A DNA stretch of 51,712 bases from the NCBI GenBank assembly GCA_018003035.1, contig JAGNEX010000016.1, positions 1 to 51,712 of the forward strand. The letters are read 5' to 3'. Made by a program: the position numbers and the translations under genes. Under the pieces are notes generated by a model that was not told the origin of the DNA, searched no databases, and worked only from the letters and a program-made list of their open reading frames with translations. This DNA comes from Acidimicrobiia bacterium (GTDB lineage: Bacteria; Actinomycetota; Acidimicrobiia; IMCC26256; JAGNEX01). Shown in pieces: positions 30,361 to 37,516 of this stretch (its first letter is position 1; each line of letters begins with the position of its first letter).

Positions 30361-31476
30361 ATGCAGGTCGGAATCAGCATCGAAGTGCTCTTTGATCGGG
30401 CACCCGACGGGGCGTCGGTCTACACCTACGAGCTTTGCCAAGCCTTGGGACGGTCCGATCACGCCGACAACGTCGGGATGTTTCACGCTGCGCATCAGGA
30501 GCTCCCGAGCGACGTCGCCGAGCTTCCGCTTGATCGGCGCTCCTTCAGCCTCGGGCGTGAGGCCCTCTTTAAGGCGTGGACCGAACATCGCCGCCCGCAT
30601 CCGCAGTTCCTTTGGGACGACCTCGCCGTCGTCCACGCAACGGGGAACGCAATTCCGCCGACGGGAGGTACCAGCCTGGTCGCCACGGTCCATGACGTAG
30701 CCTCGGTGAGGTTCCCCGATGCTTACCCGCGCGCGCAGCTGGCCAAACTGCGTTGGTCGCTCAAACAGATCCAGCACCACGCCAAGCTGGTGATCTGCCC
30801 GTCAAGAGTCGTCGCCACCGATCTGACCGAACTCGTCGGGGTCGATCCTGGTCGAATCCGCGTGATTCCCCACGGGGTCGACGCGGTGTTCCTCGGTTGG
30901 GATGACAGCCGACCGTCGCCGGTTCCTGTTGACGGCCCGTACATGCTGTGGGTCGGCGCCAAAGAACGCCGCAAGAACGTCGAATGCCTCGTCGATACCT
31001 TCGGCCAGTTGGCGGGCGATTACCCGGACCTCAAGATGGTGCTGCACGCGCCGGGACGGTGGCTCGGCGACGAGGTCCGTGACGAACTTGCCGTTCGCGG
31101 GCTGCTCGACCGGACCATCGTCCACGATGAGTTACTCACCCGACCCCAGATGGCGGCGTTGTACGGCAACGCCTCGGTCTTCGTATTGCCGTCCCGTTAT
31201 GAGGGCTTTGGTATGCCAGCGCTCGAAGCCATGGCATGTGGCACGCCCGTGGTTGTTTCGGGCGACACGGCGATGTGTGAATGGGCAGCCGACGTCGCTT
31301 CGGTCGTCGAACCCTGCGCCGCTGCAGGGATCGCCGGCGCGGTCTCTGCCATCCTCGATGACGCTGCGCTCGCTCAACGCCTCGGCCAGGCTGGCCGCGA
31401 ACGAGCTCGGGGTTTCTCCTGGGATGGCGCTGCCCAGAAGACGTGGCAGGTGTACGAAGAAGCAGCCGCTCGTTGA
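30361..31476 (+). CDS. GT4 family glycosyltransferase
   Basis: A 371-residue GT-B fold retaining transferase. The C-terminal nucleotide-sugar domain has VGAKERRKNVECLVDTF, then VLPSRYEGFGMPALEAMACGTPVVVSG (split across residues about 273-298), with the EGFGMPALEAM acid motif, E(x7)E type. The N-terminal acceptor domain starts MQVGISIEVLFDR and has ATVHDVASVRFPDAYP. Members next to rmlD commonly transfer mannose or rhamnose, but donor and acceptor cannot be read from sequence. No membrane helix: cytosolic, working at the inner leaflet. It abuts rmlD and overlaps or abuts the next transferase. Confidence 0.88.
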   Translation: MQVGISIEVLFDRAPDGASVYTYELCQALGRSDHADNVGMFHAAHQELPSDVAELPLDRRSFSLGREALFKAWTEHRRPHPQFLWDDLAVVHATGNAIPPTGGTSLVATVHDVASVRFPDAYPRAQLAKLRWSLKQIQHHAKLVICPSRVVATDLTELVGVDPGRIRVIPHGVDAVFLGWDDSRPSPVPVDGPYMLWVGAKERRKNVECLVDTFGQLAGDYPDLKMVLHAPGRWLGDEVRDELAVRGLLDRTIVHDELLTRPQMAALYGNASVFVLPSRYEGFGMPALEAMACGTPVVVSGDTAMCEWAADVASVVEPCAAAGIAGAVSAILDDAALAQRLGQAGRERARGFSWDGAAQKTWQVYEEAAAR

Positions 31477-31496
31477 GCGGTCAAACCGCACCGTCA

Positions 31497-32369
31497 ATGG
31501 AGTGGGACGCGGTCATCGTCACCTACGAGCCTGGGAACGAGCTACGCGACTGCCTCGACTCGCTCACAGACGTACGGCCGGCGCCATCCCAAATTTTTGT
31601 CGTTGATAACGGATCCACCAACGGGATGCTCGAAAAGATCTGTTCGGAACGTCCCGGAATCACCCTGATCGGCATGGGGCACAACGCAGGGTATGCAGCG
31701 GCGGCGAACCGGGGGATAGACGCTGGCGTCGCTCCCGTCGTCGCTGTGTTGAACCCGGATATCACCTTTGACGGGTCGGTCGGGCCGATCTTGGCTCGTT
31801 TTCCCGTGGAGCCCACCCTCGGAGCAGTCGGGCCGCGTATCAACCAGCCGGACGGAACGCGTTACCCCTCAGCGCGCGTCATCCCCGACATCTTGGTAGC
31901 AGCAGGTCATGCTGTGGCTGGCAGCTGGTGGCCGGCCAATCCGTGGACCCGGCGTTACCGTCAGGACGATATGGACCCTGACCTGCCCGGATACGCCGAA
32001 TGGATCTCAGGGTCGTGTTTGTGGATCCGGCGGGAGGCCCTGGTCCAGATCGGCGGTTGGGACGAGGGGTACTTCATGTACATGGAGGACGTCGACCTCG
32101 GCTGGCGGCTGGGAAACGCCAACTGGCGTGTTGCCTACGAGCCCGGTGTAACCGTGACCCATATCGGCGGCACCGCTACTCGAAATGCGCCCACCCGCAT
32201 GCTGATCGCGCACCACCGCAGCGCCTTCCGTTTCACGGCAAAGCGATACCGCGGGGCCAGGCGCGTGTTACTGATTCCTGCGGGAGTTCTGTTGTTGGGT
32301 CGCGCAATGTTCAAGATTGTTGCCGTCCGAGCGGAAAGCGCATTCTTTTCGCGGCGTCGTCGCGGCTAG
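31497..32369 (+). CDS. wbbL: GT2 rhamnosyltransferase-like (WbbL family)
   Basis: Inverting GT-A transferase, 290 residues, of the WbbL/rhamnosyltransferase group. AVIVTYEPGNEL at the N-terminus, VVDNGSTNG, VLNPDITFDG with the metal-site Asp, and GYFMYMEDVDLGWRLG with the catalytic acid are present. In mycobacteria WbbL adds rhamnose to decaprenyl-PP-GlcNAc, making the linker between peptidoglycan and arabinogalactan; next to rmlD and with a WecA homologue at 2844 the same role is plausible (inference). The C-terminal basic segment may sit on the membrane. The start is uncertain: ATG 31497, or TTG 31473 overlapping the previous stop. Confidence 0.8.
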   Translation: MEWDAVIVTYEPGNELRDCLDSLTDVRPAPSQIFVVDNGSTNGMLEKICSERPGITLIGMGHNAGYAAAANRGIDAGVAPVVAVLNPDITFDGSVGPILARFPVEPTLGAVGPRINQPDGTRYPSARVIPDILVAAGHAVAGSWWPANPWTRRYRQDDMDPDLPGYAEWISGSCLWIRREALVQIGGWDEGYFMYMEDVDLGWRLGNANWRVAYEPGVTVTHIGGTATRNAPTRMLIAHHRSAFRFTAKRYRGARRVLLIPAGVLLLGRAMFKIVAVRAESAFFSRRRRG

Positions 32370-32372
32370 CCT
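32367..32372 (+). promoter_or_regulatory. -10 box for the His-rich membrane protein
   Basis: TAGCCT overlaps the stop codon of the preceding transferase and ends 8 nt before ATG 32381, which has no ribosome binding site. It indicates independent leaderless expression. Confidence 0.45.
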
Positions 32373-32380
32373 CACACGCC

Positions 32381-33154
32381 ATGGGTAAGGCATCTCGCAG
32401 CAAACAAGACCGCAGGAACAGCCCGGCAGGCGAATTTAAGCCGAATACGGGGGACCGCACCTGGACGATTGTCATCGGCGCTCTCGCGATCGTCGGAGTC
32501 GTGCTCATCGCCGTCGTGGCGATGAACAAGAAGACTGCCGTCCGGGCGGCGCCGTTGGTTAACGACCACTGGCACGCGGCTGTCGGCGTCAATATCTGTG
32601 GGACGTGGGACGGTAACTTGCCGACTTATGAGTCCGACGTCGGTGTCCACTCCCATGGTGACGGACTCATCCACATGCACCCGTACAAGACCGACGGCGA
32701 GGGGAAGAACGCGTCGGTCGGCAACTTCTACGGCCAGTCGGGTTACGACTACAAGTTCTCTGAGACCTCGATCGAAACCCCCAGCGGGAAGTACGAGAAT
32801 GGCGACAAGTGCGAAGCCCTCGACAACAAGCCCGGTGAGGTGCGCTGGTTCGTTGACGGCAAAGAGAAGAGCGGCAACCCGTGGAAATATGCGCCCTTCG
32901 ATGGCGAGGTCGTGACGATCGCTTTCGTTCCTAAGGACTACGCGGTCGGCGAACCCCCTTCGGTGACGGCACTTGCCAACCCGAGCGACGTCCCGTCGAC
33001 CGGCGTGACCGGGCCTACGCAGACAATCGTGGTCCCGGGTGAGACGACGGCGAGTTCCACAGACGTTGCGACGCAGACGACAACGGTGTCAGCATCTTCG
33101 ACTCAGACGACCAAACAAGAAACCGACTCCGCGGCGACGACCACAGCGCCGTAG
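32381..33154 (+). CDS. Membrane-anchored His-rich protein of unknown function
   Basis: A 257-residue protein. A basic N-terminus (residues 1-26) precedes one membrane helix (about 28-48), leaving the rest outside the cell. The outer domain has two tight histidine motifs: NDHWHAAVGVNICG (His63, His65, Cys73) and VHSHGDGLIHMHPY (His90, His92, His98, His100). Cys144 may pair with Cys73. From about residue 205 the chain is Thr/Ser-rich and looks disordered, like O-mannosylated actinobacterial tails. I recall similar unnamed actinobacterial proteins but know no function. Metal binding by the HxH pairs is inference. It lies between wbbL and the NDP-sugar pyrophosphorylase. Confidence 0.75.
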   Translation: MGKASRSKQDRRNSPAGEFKPNTGDRTWTIVIGALAIVGVVLIAVVAMNKKTAVRAAPLVNDHWHAAVGVNICGTWDGNLPTYESDVGVHSHGDGLIHMHPYKTDGEGKNASVGNFYGQSGYDYKFSETSIETPSGKYENGDKCEALDNKPGEVRWFVDGKEKSGNPWKYAPFDGEVVTIAFVPKDYAVGEPPSVTALANPSDVPSTGVTGPTQTIVVPGETTASSTDVATQTTTVSASSTQTTKQETDSAATTTAP

Positions 33155-33273
33155 CGGCAGAAGGCTGTACAGCACTCGGCTCCACCGTCGTGCCGCCCTT
33201 TTATCGGATGGGCGCGGCGTAGTGAGCGGCTAAGCCACCAGGGCGCTTTCGAGGGTTCGGCGGAAGGGAATCA

Positions 33274-34380
33274 GTGCGGGCGATATTGCTGGCAGGTGGG
33301 GCAGGAACACGTCTCCGACCGCTCACCTACACCACTCCAAAACCGTTGTTGCCGGTGTGCAACCAACCATTCCTTGAACGCCAGCTCACCTGGCTGGCGC
33401 GCTTTGGGGTGACCGACGTCACCTTGGCGCTCGGTTATCTGGCCGACCCCTTCGTGGAACACTTCCCGGGCGGAACGTTCGGCGATATCACCTTGAGCTA
33501 CGCGGTCGAGCCCGAGGCGCTCGGAACGGCGGGCGCCATCAAGTTCGCTGCGGACCAGATCCACGTCGGAACAGATGAACGAATCGTGGTCTGCAACGGC
33601 GACGTTTTGACCGACCTCGACCTGTCCGAACTCGTCGAGTTTCACGCCGATCATTCGGCCGAAGCGACTATTTCGCTGACCAGGGTGGACGATCCTTCAC
33701 GTTTCGGGGTGGTGCCGACCGACTCCGACGGCCGGGTTCGGGCTTTTGTCGAAAAGCCGCCTCCAGGCAAAGCGCCGTCGCACTGGATCAATGCTGGGAC
33801 CTATATCCTCGAAGGGGAGATGCTCGACCGCATCCCGCTCGGCGTGAACACATCGATCGAACGGGAAACCTTCCCCAGGATGCTCGCCCAAGATGGGCGG
33901 CTCTTCGCAATGGAGAGCGCCGCGTACTGGCTGGACGTCGGCGTGCCTGCCCAATACTTGCAAGCCCACCACGACCTGCTGAACGGGCGCTTGGGTGACG
34001 TCGTCGTTCCTGGTGCCGTGCGCGACGGGATGGGTCCTTGGACACAAGGCGCGGTGGTGGCGACGGCGGGCTCCACGTGCTCGCCGAACACCTTGCTCGG
34101 CGGCGGAACGCACGTGGCCGATGGCGCTGTCGTGGTGATGTCGTCGGTAGGCTCTGGATGCGAAATCGGCCGGGGTGCGCTCGTACGCGACGCCGTGCTG
34201 GGCGATGGCGCAGTTGTCGAGCCAGGGGCGCGGGTCGAACATTCGATCATCGGTCCTGGTGCGGTTGTGGGGGCGGGAGCTGTCGTTCAACAGATTTCCG
34301 TGGTGGGTGCAGGCGCTATGGTTCCGGCCGGCAGCACGCAAAGTGAAGCCCGTATTAACCCTCCTGGAGACTTCGAATGA
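33274..34380 (+). CDS. NDP-sugar pyrophosphorylase, probably mannose-1-phosphate guanylyltransferase
   Basis: A 368-residue nucleotidyltransferase. LAGGAGTRLRPLTYTTPKPL carries the GxGTRLxPLT signature and catalytic Lys, VVCNGDVLTD the metal Asp, and FVEKPP and WINAGTYIL the sugar site. The C-terminal third (about 245-360) is a left-handed beta-helix of hexapeptides (GGGTHVADGAVV, GPGAVVGAGAVV). This layout fits actinobacterial ManB/ManC GDP-mannose pyrophosphorylases next to wbbL and rmlD, but glucose-1-phosphate thymidylyl- or uridylyltransferase cannot be excluded. GTG 33274 with GGAAGGGA upstream. The stop overlaps the next start (ATGA). Confidence 0.85.
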   Translation: MRAILLAGGAGTRLRPLTYTTPKPLLPVCNQPFLERQLTWLARFGVTDVTLALGYLADPFVEHFPGGTFGDITLSYAVEPEALGTAGAIKFAADQIHVGTDERIVVCNGDVLTDLDLSELVEFHADHSAEATISLTRVDDPSRFGVVPTDSDGRVRAFVEKPPPGKAPSHWINAGTYILEGEMLDRIPLGVNTSIERETFPRMLAQDGRLFAMESAAYWLDVGVPAQYLQAHHDLLNGRLGDVVVPGAVRDGMGPWTQGAVVATAGSTCSPNTLLGGGTHVADGAVVVMSSVGSGCEIGRGALVRDAVLGDGAVVEPGARVEHSIIGPGAVVGAGAVVQQISVVGAGAMVPAGSTQSEARINPPGDFE

Positions 34381-35324
34381 GAGCATTGGTTACCGGCGGC
34401 GCTGGATTCATCGGCTCCACCCTGGTCGATCGACTGATCACCGAGGGTTTTGAGGTCGACGTCGTCGACGACCTCTCAAGTGGCAGTTTGACCAACCTCC
34501 ACGAAGCACGATCCAACGGCGCACGCCGATTCTCGTTTCATCGCATGGATGTGCGGTCATCAGCGATCACCGAGTTGATCCAATATCGCCAACCCGAGGT
34601 CATCTATCACCTCGCTGCTCAAGCAGATGTTCGCGTTTCGGTGGCTCGGCCTACCTTCGATGCCGAGATCAACATTCTGGGATCGTTGAACGTCCTTCAA
34701 GGGGCGATGGCCGCCAAGACCCGCAAGGTGGTTTTCGCGTCGTCGGGTGGGACGATTTACGGCGCGCCCGAATCGTTGCCGGTCAAAGAAGGCCATTCTC
34801 AACGGCCGCTGTCACCGTATGGCGTCGCGAAGAAGGTCGTTACTGACTACCTCCACTACTACCGCGAGATTCACGGGCTCGAGTACACCTCCTTGGCTCT
34901 TGCCAACGTGTACGGTCCTCGCCAGGACCCGCACGGCGAAGCCGGTGTCGTGTCGATCTTTTCGGGCAAATTGTTGGCAGGGGAGCGCTGCACGATCTTT
35001 GGTGACGGCTCCCAGACTCGAGACTTTGTGTTCGTCGACGATGTCGTCGATGCCTTTGTGCGAGCGACGGACCGGGCCAACGGCCTGCTGTGCAACATCG
35101 GTACCGGCCAAGAGACGAGCGTCCTCGAGCTGTACACCAAGATCGCGCAGGCAGCTGGCGGCGACGCCGATCCTCGGTATGCGCCTGCTCGTGCGGGCGA
35201 GCTGCACCGTTCTTCGCTCGACCCGTCGCGTGCGTCGATGCATCTTGGCTGGGAACCGTGGACTCCGCTCGAAGAGGGGTTGCGGCGGACACTCAATTGG
35301 TTTCGGCTTCGCGACGATCGGTAG
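34377..35324 (+). CDS. NAD-dependent sugar epimerase/dehydratase (GalE-like)
   Basis: Extended short-chain dehydrogenase, 315 residues. ALVTGGAGFIGSTLVDRL is the NAD site, IYHLAAQADVRVSVARP the conserved segment typical of nucleotide-sugar epimerases, FASSGGTIYG carries the catalytic Ser, and SPYGVAKK the YxxxK pair. TRDFVFVDDVVDAFV is also standard. Likely substrates are UDP-glucose/galactose or a related NDP-sugar; dTDP-glucose dehydratase is less likely because the DE acid pair is missing. The start is translationally coupled to the pyrophosphorylase. It converges on cofE. Confidence 0.88.
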   Translation: MRALVTGGAGFIGSTLVDRLITEGFEVDVVDDLSSGSLTNLHEARSNGARRFSFHRMDVRSSAITELIQYRQPEVIYHLAAQADVRVSVARPTFDAEINILGSLNVLQGAMAAKTRKVVFASSGGTIYGAPESLPVKEGHSQRPLSPYGVAKKVVTDYLHYYREIHGLEYTSLALANVYGPRQDPHGEAGVVSIFSGKLLAGERCTIFGDGSQTRDFVFVDDVVDAFVRATDRANGLLCNIGTGQETSVLELYTKIAQAAGGDADPRYAPARAGELHRSSLDPSRASMHLGWEPWTPLEEGLRRTLNWFRLRDDR

Positions 35325-35334
35325 TGGGTGATCG

Positions 35335-35348
35335 CCTGCCCCGGCAGG
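35335..35348. terminator. Small hairpin between the epimerase and cofE
   Basis: CCTGCC and GGCAGG form a short inverted repeat with two C's between them, in the 47-nt gap between convergent genes. It may serve as a weak terminator. Confidence 0.3.
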
Positions 35349-35371
35349 TTGGGCACCTGAACGGCAGTCCG

Positions 35372-36076
35372 TTACCGGAAGAGGTCGTCCTGGCTTGAGC
35401 GTATGACCTCGGTGATTGCGCCCGTCCCAAACCATTCTGGGTTGAGCCCGCGGACGACCGCTACCGGAACGCCGGTGGATTTGCCCATCACCAACTCCGC
35501 AGCAGCCGCGATTTCGTCTGCAATGCAGACCTCGGTCACGGCGAGTTCGCGTCCGAGGGCGTCATTGGTGCCGCGAAGGTCGATCACCGGCGAAATGCCG
35601 GCGACGCCGATTGCCACGTCGGTGACCCCTCGGCGCCATGGTCGTCCGAAGGTGTCCGAGATGATGACGGCGACCGTCACGCCAGCAGAACGCAACACGT
35701 CGCGTATGCGGCGAGCGGACCGGTCGCTGTCAACCGGCAGCAATGCAGCCATTCCGTCTTCAACGTTGGAGAGGTCGATGCCTGCATTGGCGCAGATGAA
35801 ACCGTGGTTCGTCTCGGCGATCCTCAGAACACCTCGTTGGCGGAGAACGCGACGGGATTCGGATGCGATCAACGCCGCTTTGGCCTCGTCGCTTCCATCG
35901 AAAGGTACGAGGCGTCCCTCGGCCTTTGAGACGATCTTCTGGGTGACCACCAGGCAGTCGTAGTCCCTGAGCCCCCCAGCGTCGTCAGCGGCCGCCGCGA
36001 TCATTCGTGCAAGATCATCGCCCGGACAAACTTCGGGGATTCCCGGGATCGGGATAAGCGAAACAGCACCGAGCAT
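35372..36076 (-). CDS. cofE: Coenzyme F420-0:L-glutamate ligase
   Basis: Adds glutamates to F420-0, using GTP. The 234 residues cover only the ligase domain: PIPGIPEVCPGDDLARMI at the N-terminus, VVTQKIVSKAEGRLV, then VIISDTFGRPWRRGVTDVAIG and IDLRGTNDALGRELAVT, and KSTGVPVAVVRGL. Mycobacterial FbiB carries a second, FMN-binding nitroreductase-like domain after this part, which is missing here, as in archaeal CofE. The dehydro-F420-0 reduction step must then be supplied elsewhere if it is used. The ATG directly follows the cofD stop with no gap, so the two are translated together. Confidence 0.93.
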   Translation of the reverse strand: MLGAVSLIPIPGIPEVCPGDDLARMIAAAADDAGGLRDYDCLVVTQKIVSKAEGRLVPFDGSDEAKAALIASESRRVLRQRGVLRIAETNHGFICANAGIDLSNVEDGMAALLPVDSDRSARRIRDVLRSAGVTVAVIISDTFGRPWRRGVTDVAIGVAGISPVIDLRGTNDALGRELAVTEVCIADEIAAAAELVMGKSTGVPVAVVRGLNPEWFGTGAITEVIRSSQDDLFR

Positions 36077-37012
36077 TCAGGCTCCCGTAGACAGGACGAA
36101 TTCAGCCAAGTCGGCGGCGATTCTCGGCGAGGACATCAGCGTCTCGGTTTCGAAACAGGTGACGCCAGCTCGTTCGACCAGTGCCCGGTCGGCGGAATCC
36201 CGGCGATCGATGACCATGCGACTCGCCCACTCCGAGTAGCGGCGAGCGACGACCCGGTTCGAAACCTCACCGTCGAGCGTGCGCATCATGTCTGCGGCGG
36301 GTCCTTTGACGGCGGCCGCCCCGACCAGTGGGCTAACCGCCACCACGTCATCTCTTCGTGCGGTGAGTGCCTGGCGGATGCCAGGGATCGACAGGATCGG
36401 GTCGATCGAAACATAGGGGTTGGACGGGCAAACGACGATCTGTTCGGCGGCAGAGATGGCGTCTAAGACCCCGGGGCCAGGCGTTGCTGCCGACGCGCCG
36501 TCAAAATCGACCTGTAAGACCGGCGGGCCATGTCGGTGTCCGACGAACCATGTCTGCATGGCCATGGGCGTAGCGACCCCGTCGACCTCGGCGGTGACGA
36601 TGGTCCGGACTCGGTCGTCGCTCATCGGCAGCAGCGTCGGACGCACACCGAACCGTCGGGAAAGGTCGGCCGTCGCAGCGCTCAGGGGCCGACCAGCGAG
36701 AAGATGCCGGTTACGGACCAGGTGAAGTGCGATGTCTTTGTCGCCAAGTAAGAACCAGGTGTCTTCGCCCAGCCGCGCCAGCTCGCTAAGAACCCCAAAG
36801 GTCTCAGCCGAACGACCCCAACCCTGGTCTGGATGGACGACTTCGCCGAGGGTGTAGGTGATGGTGTCCAGGTCGGGAGCGACGTAGAGCCCGTAGAAAA
36901 TCTCGTCGTCGCCGGTGTTCACAACGGCGGTCAGCGATGTGGGGTCGACGGCCTGCTGCATGCCGACGAGCATGCGGGCGGCACCCACGCCGCCACACAG
37001 GCAAAGGATCAC
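36077..37012 (-). CDS. cofD: 2-phospho-L-lactate (or PEP) transferase to FO
   Basis: Transfers the phospholactyl or phosphoenolpyruvyl group from its guanylated form to FO, giving (dehydro-)F420-0. The 311 residues match CofD/FbiA. LCLCGGVGAARMLVGMQQ is the N-terminal Rossmann-like loop, VVNTGDDEIFYGLYVAPDLD the FO/metal region with the conserved Asp residues, and VCPSNPYVSIDPIL and VAVSPLVGAAAVKGPA the nucleotide side. The GTG start at 37012 overlaps the stop of the small upstream gene (GTGA). The organism must also make FO (FbiC/CofGH), which is not in this window. Confidence 0.94.
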   Translation of the reverse strand: MILCLCGGVGAARMLVGMQQAVDPTSLTAVVNTGDDEIFYGLYVAPDLDTITYTLGEVVHPDQGWGRSAETFGVLSELARLGEDTWFLLGDKDIALHLVRNRHLLAGRPLSAATADLSRRFGVRPTLLPMSDDRVRTIVTAEVDGVATPMAMQTWFVGHRHGPPVLQVDFDGASAATPGPGVLDAISAAEQIVVCPSNPYVSIDPILSIPGIRQALTARRDDVVAVSPLVGAAAVKGPAADMMRTLDGEVSNRVVARRYSEWASRMVIDRRDSADRALVERAGVTCFETETLMSSPRIAADLAEFVLSTGA

Positions 37013-37290
37013 GCAGACCGGTCCGCCGAGCGACCACCGCCGGGGAGCAGGGGTTCGGTCCTTGAAACCGCTTCACCTGCGAGGAGCTTGGCAATGTCGG
37101 TGATCGGTTCGATTCGGTTGCGAGCTTCGTCGGTCAGCTTGTTAACACGAGCTGCTGCTTCGGCAACCTGGCTTTGAAGGTAGGTCTCGAAATCGCGTCG
37201 GCGAACCTGTGCTTTCTGAAAGCCGATCACGCCAAAACCGATGGCGATGTAGCCAGCTTCTGTCAGAAGCGGCCTGGGGTCCTTGGTCAT
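37009..37290 (-). CDS. Small phasin-like helical protein upstream of cofD
   Basis: A 93-residue protein. After LLTEAGYIAIGFGVIGFQ, a moderately hydrophobic segment, comes a charged amphipathic helix (QVRRRDFETYLQSQVAEAAA, then RVNKLTDEARNRIEPI), reminiscent of phasin or HbhA-type helical proteins, which bind granules or surfaces. The resemblance is general, so the function is unknown. GAAGGAA 7 nt before ATG 37290 decides the start. Its stop overlaps the cofD GTG, so it is the first gene of a three-gene unit with cofD and cofE; any link to F420 is undocumented as far as I know. Confidence 0.72.
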   Translation of the reverse strand: MTKDPRPLLTEAGYIAIGFGVIGFQKAQVRRRDFETYLQSQVAEAAARVNKLTDEARNRIEPITDIAKLLAGEAVSRTEPLLPGGGRSADRSA

Positions 37291-37453
37291 CGTCTGTTCC
37301 TTCGGCCTGCGGATTGCCGCACGGGGGCACCCAAATTCGGACTGGCCACGAACGCTAGCAGGCGGTCGTTTTGTCGCATCAAGCGATGTGGTGCCGCTGT
37401 GACTCGCTTTGGTACTTCCCAACCGCGAGGCGGCGTTGAACTGCGTTGAGTCG

Positions 37454-37494
37454 GCCGACGGCCCCGTGCCGCGTGGCCCTTTTGGGCCGTCGGC
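37454..37494. promoter_or_regulatory. 11-bp inverted repeat near the promoter of the GT2 fusion gene
   Basis: GCCGACGGCCC (37454-37464) and GGGCCGTCGGC (37484-37494) are perfect inverted copies separated by 19 nt that include a second small hairpin, GGCCC-TTTT-GGGCC. The right arm ends 5 nt before the TATGCT box at 37500. A dimeric regulator site or an RNA hairpin are both possible. Confidence 0.5.
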
Positions 37495-37499
37495 GTTGA

Positions 37500-37505
37500 T
37501 ATGCT
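37500..37505 (+). promoter_or_regulatory. -10 box for the GT2 fusion gene
   Basis: TATGCT ends 11 nt before ATG 37517. Transcription would start about 4-5 nt before the start codon, a very short leader without a ribosome binding site. Confidence 0.45.
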
Positions 37506-37516
37506 GCGGCTCGCTC

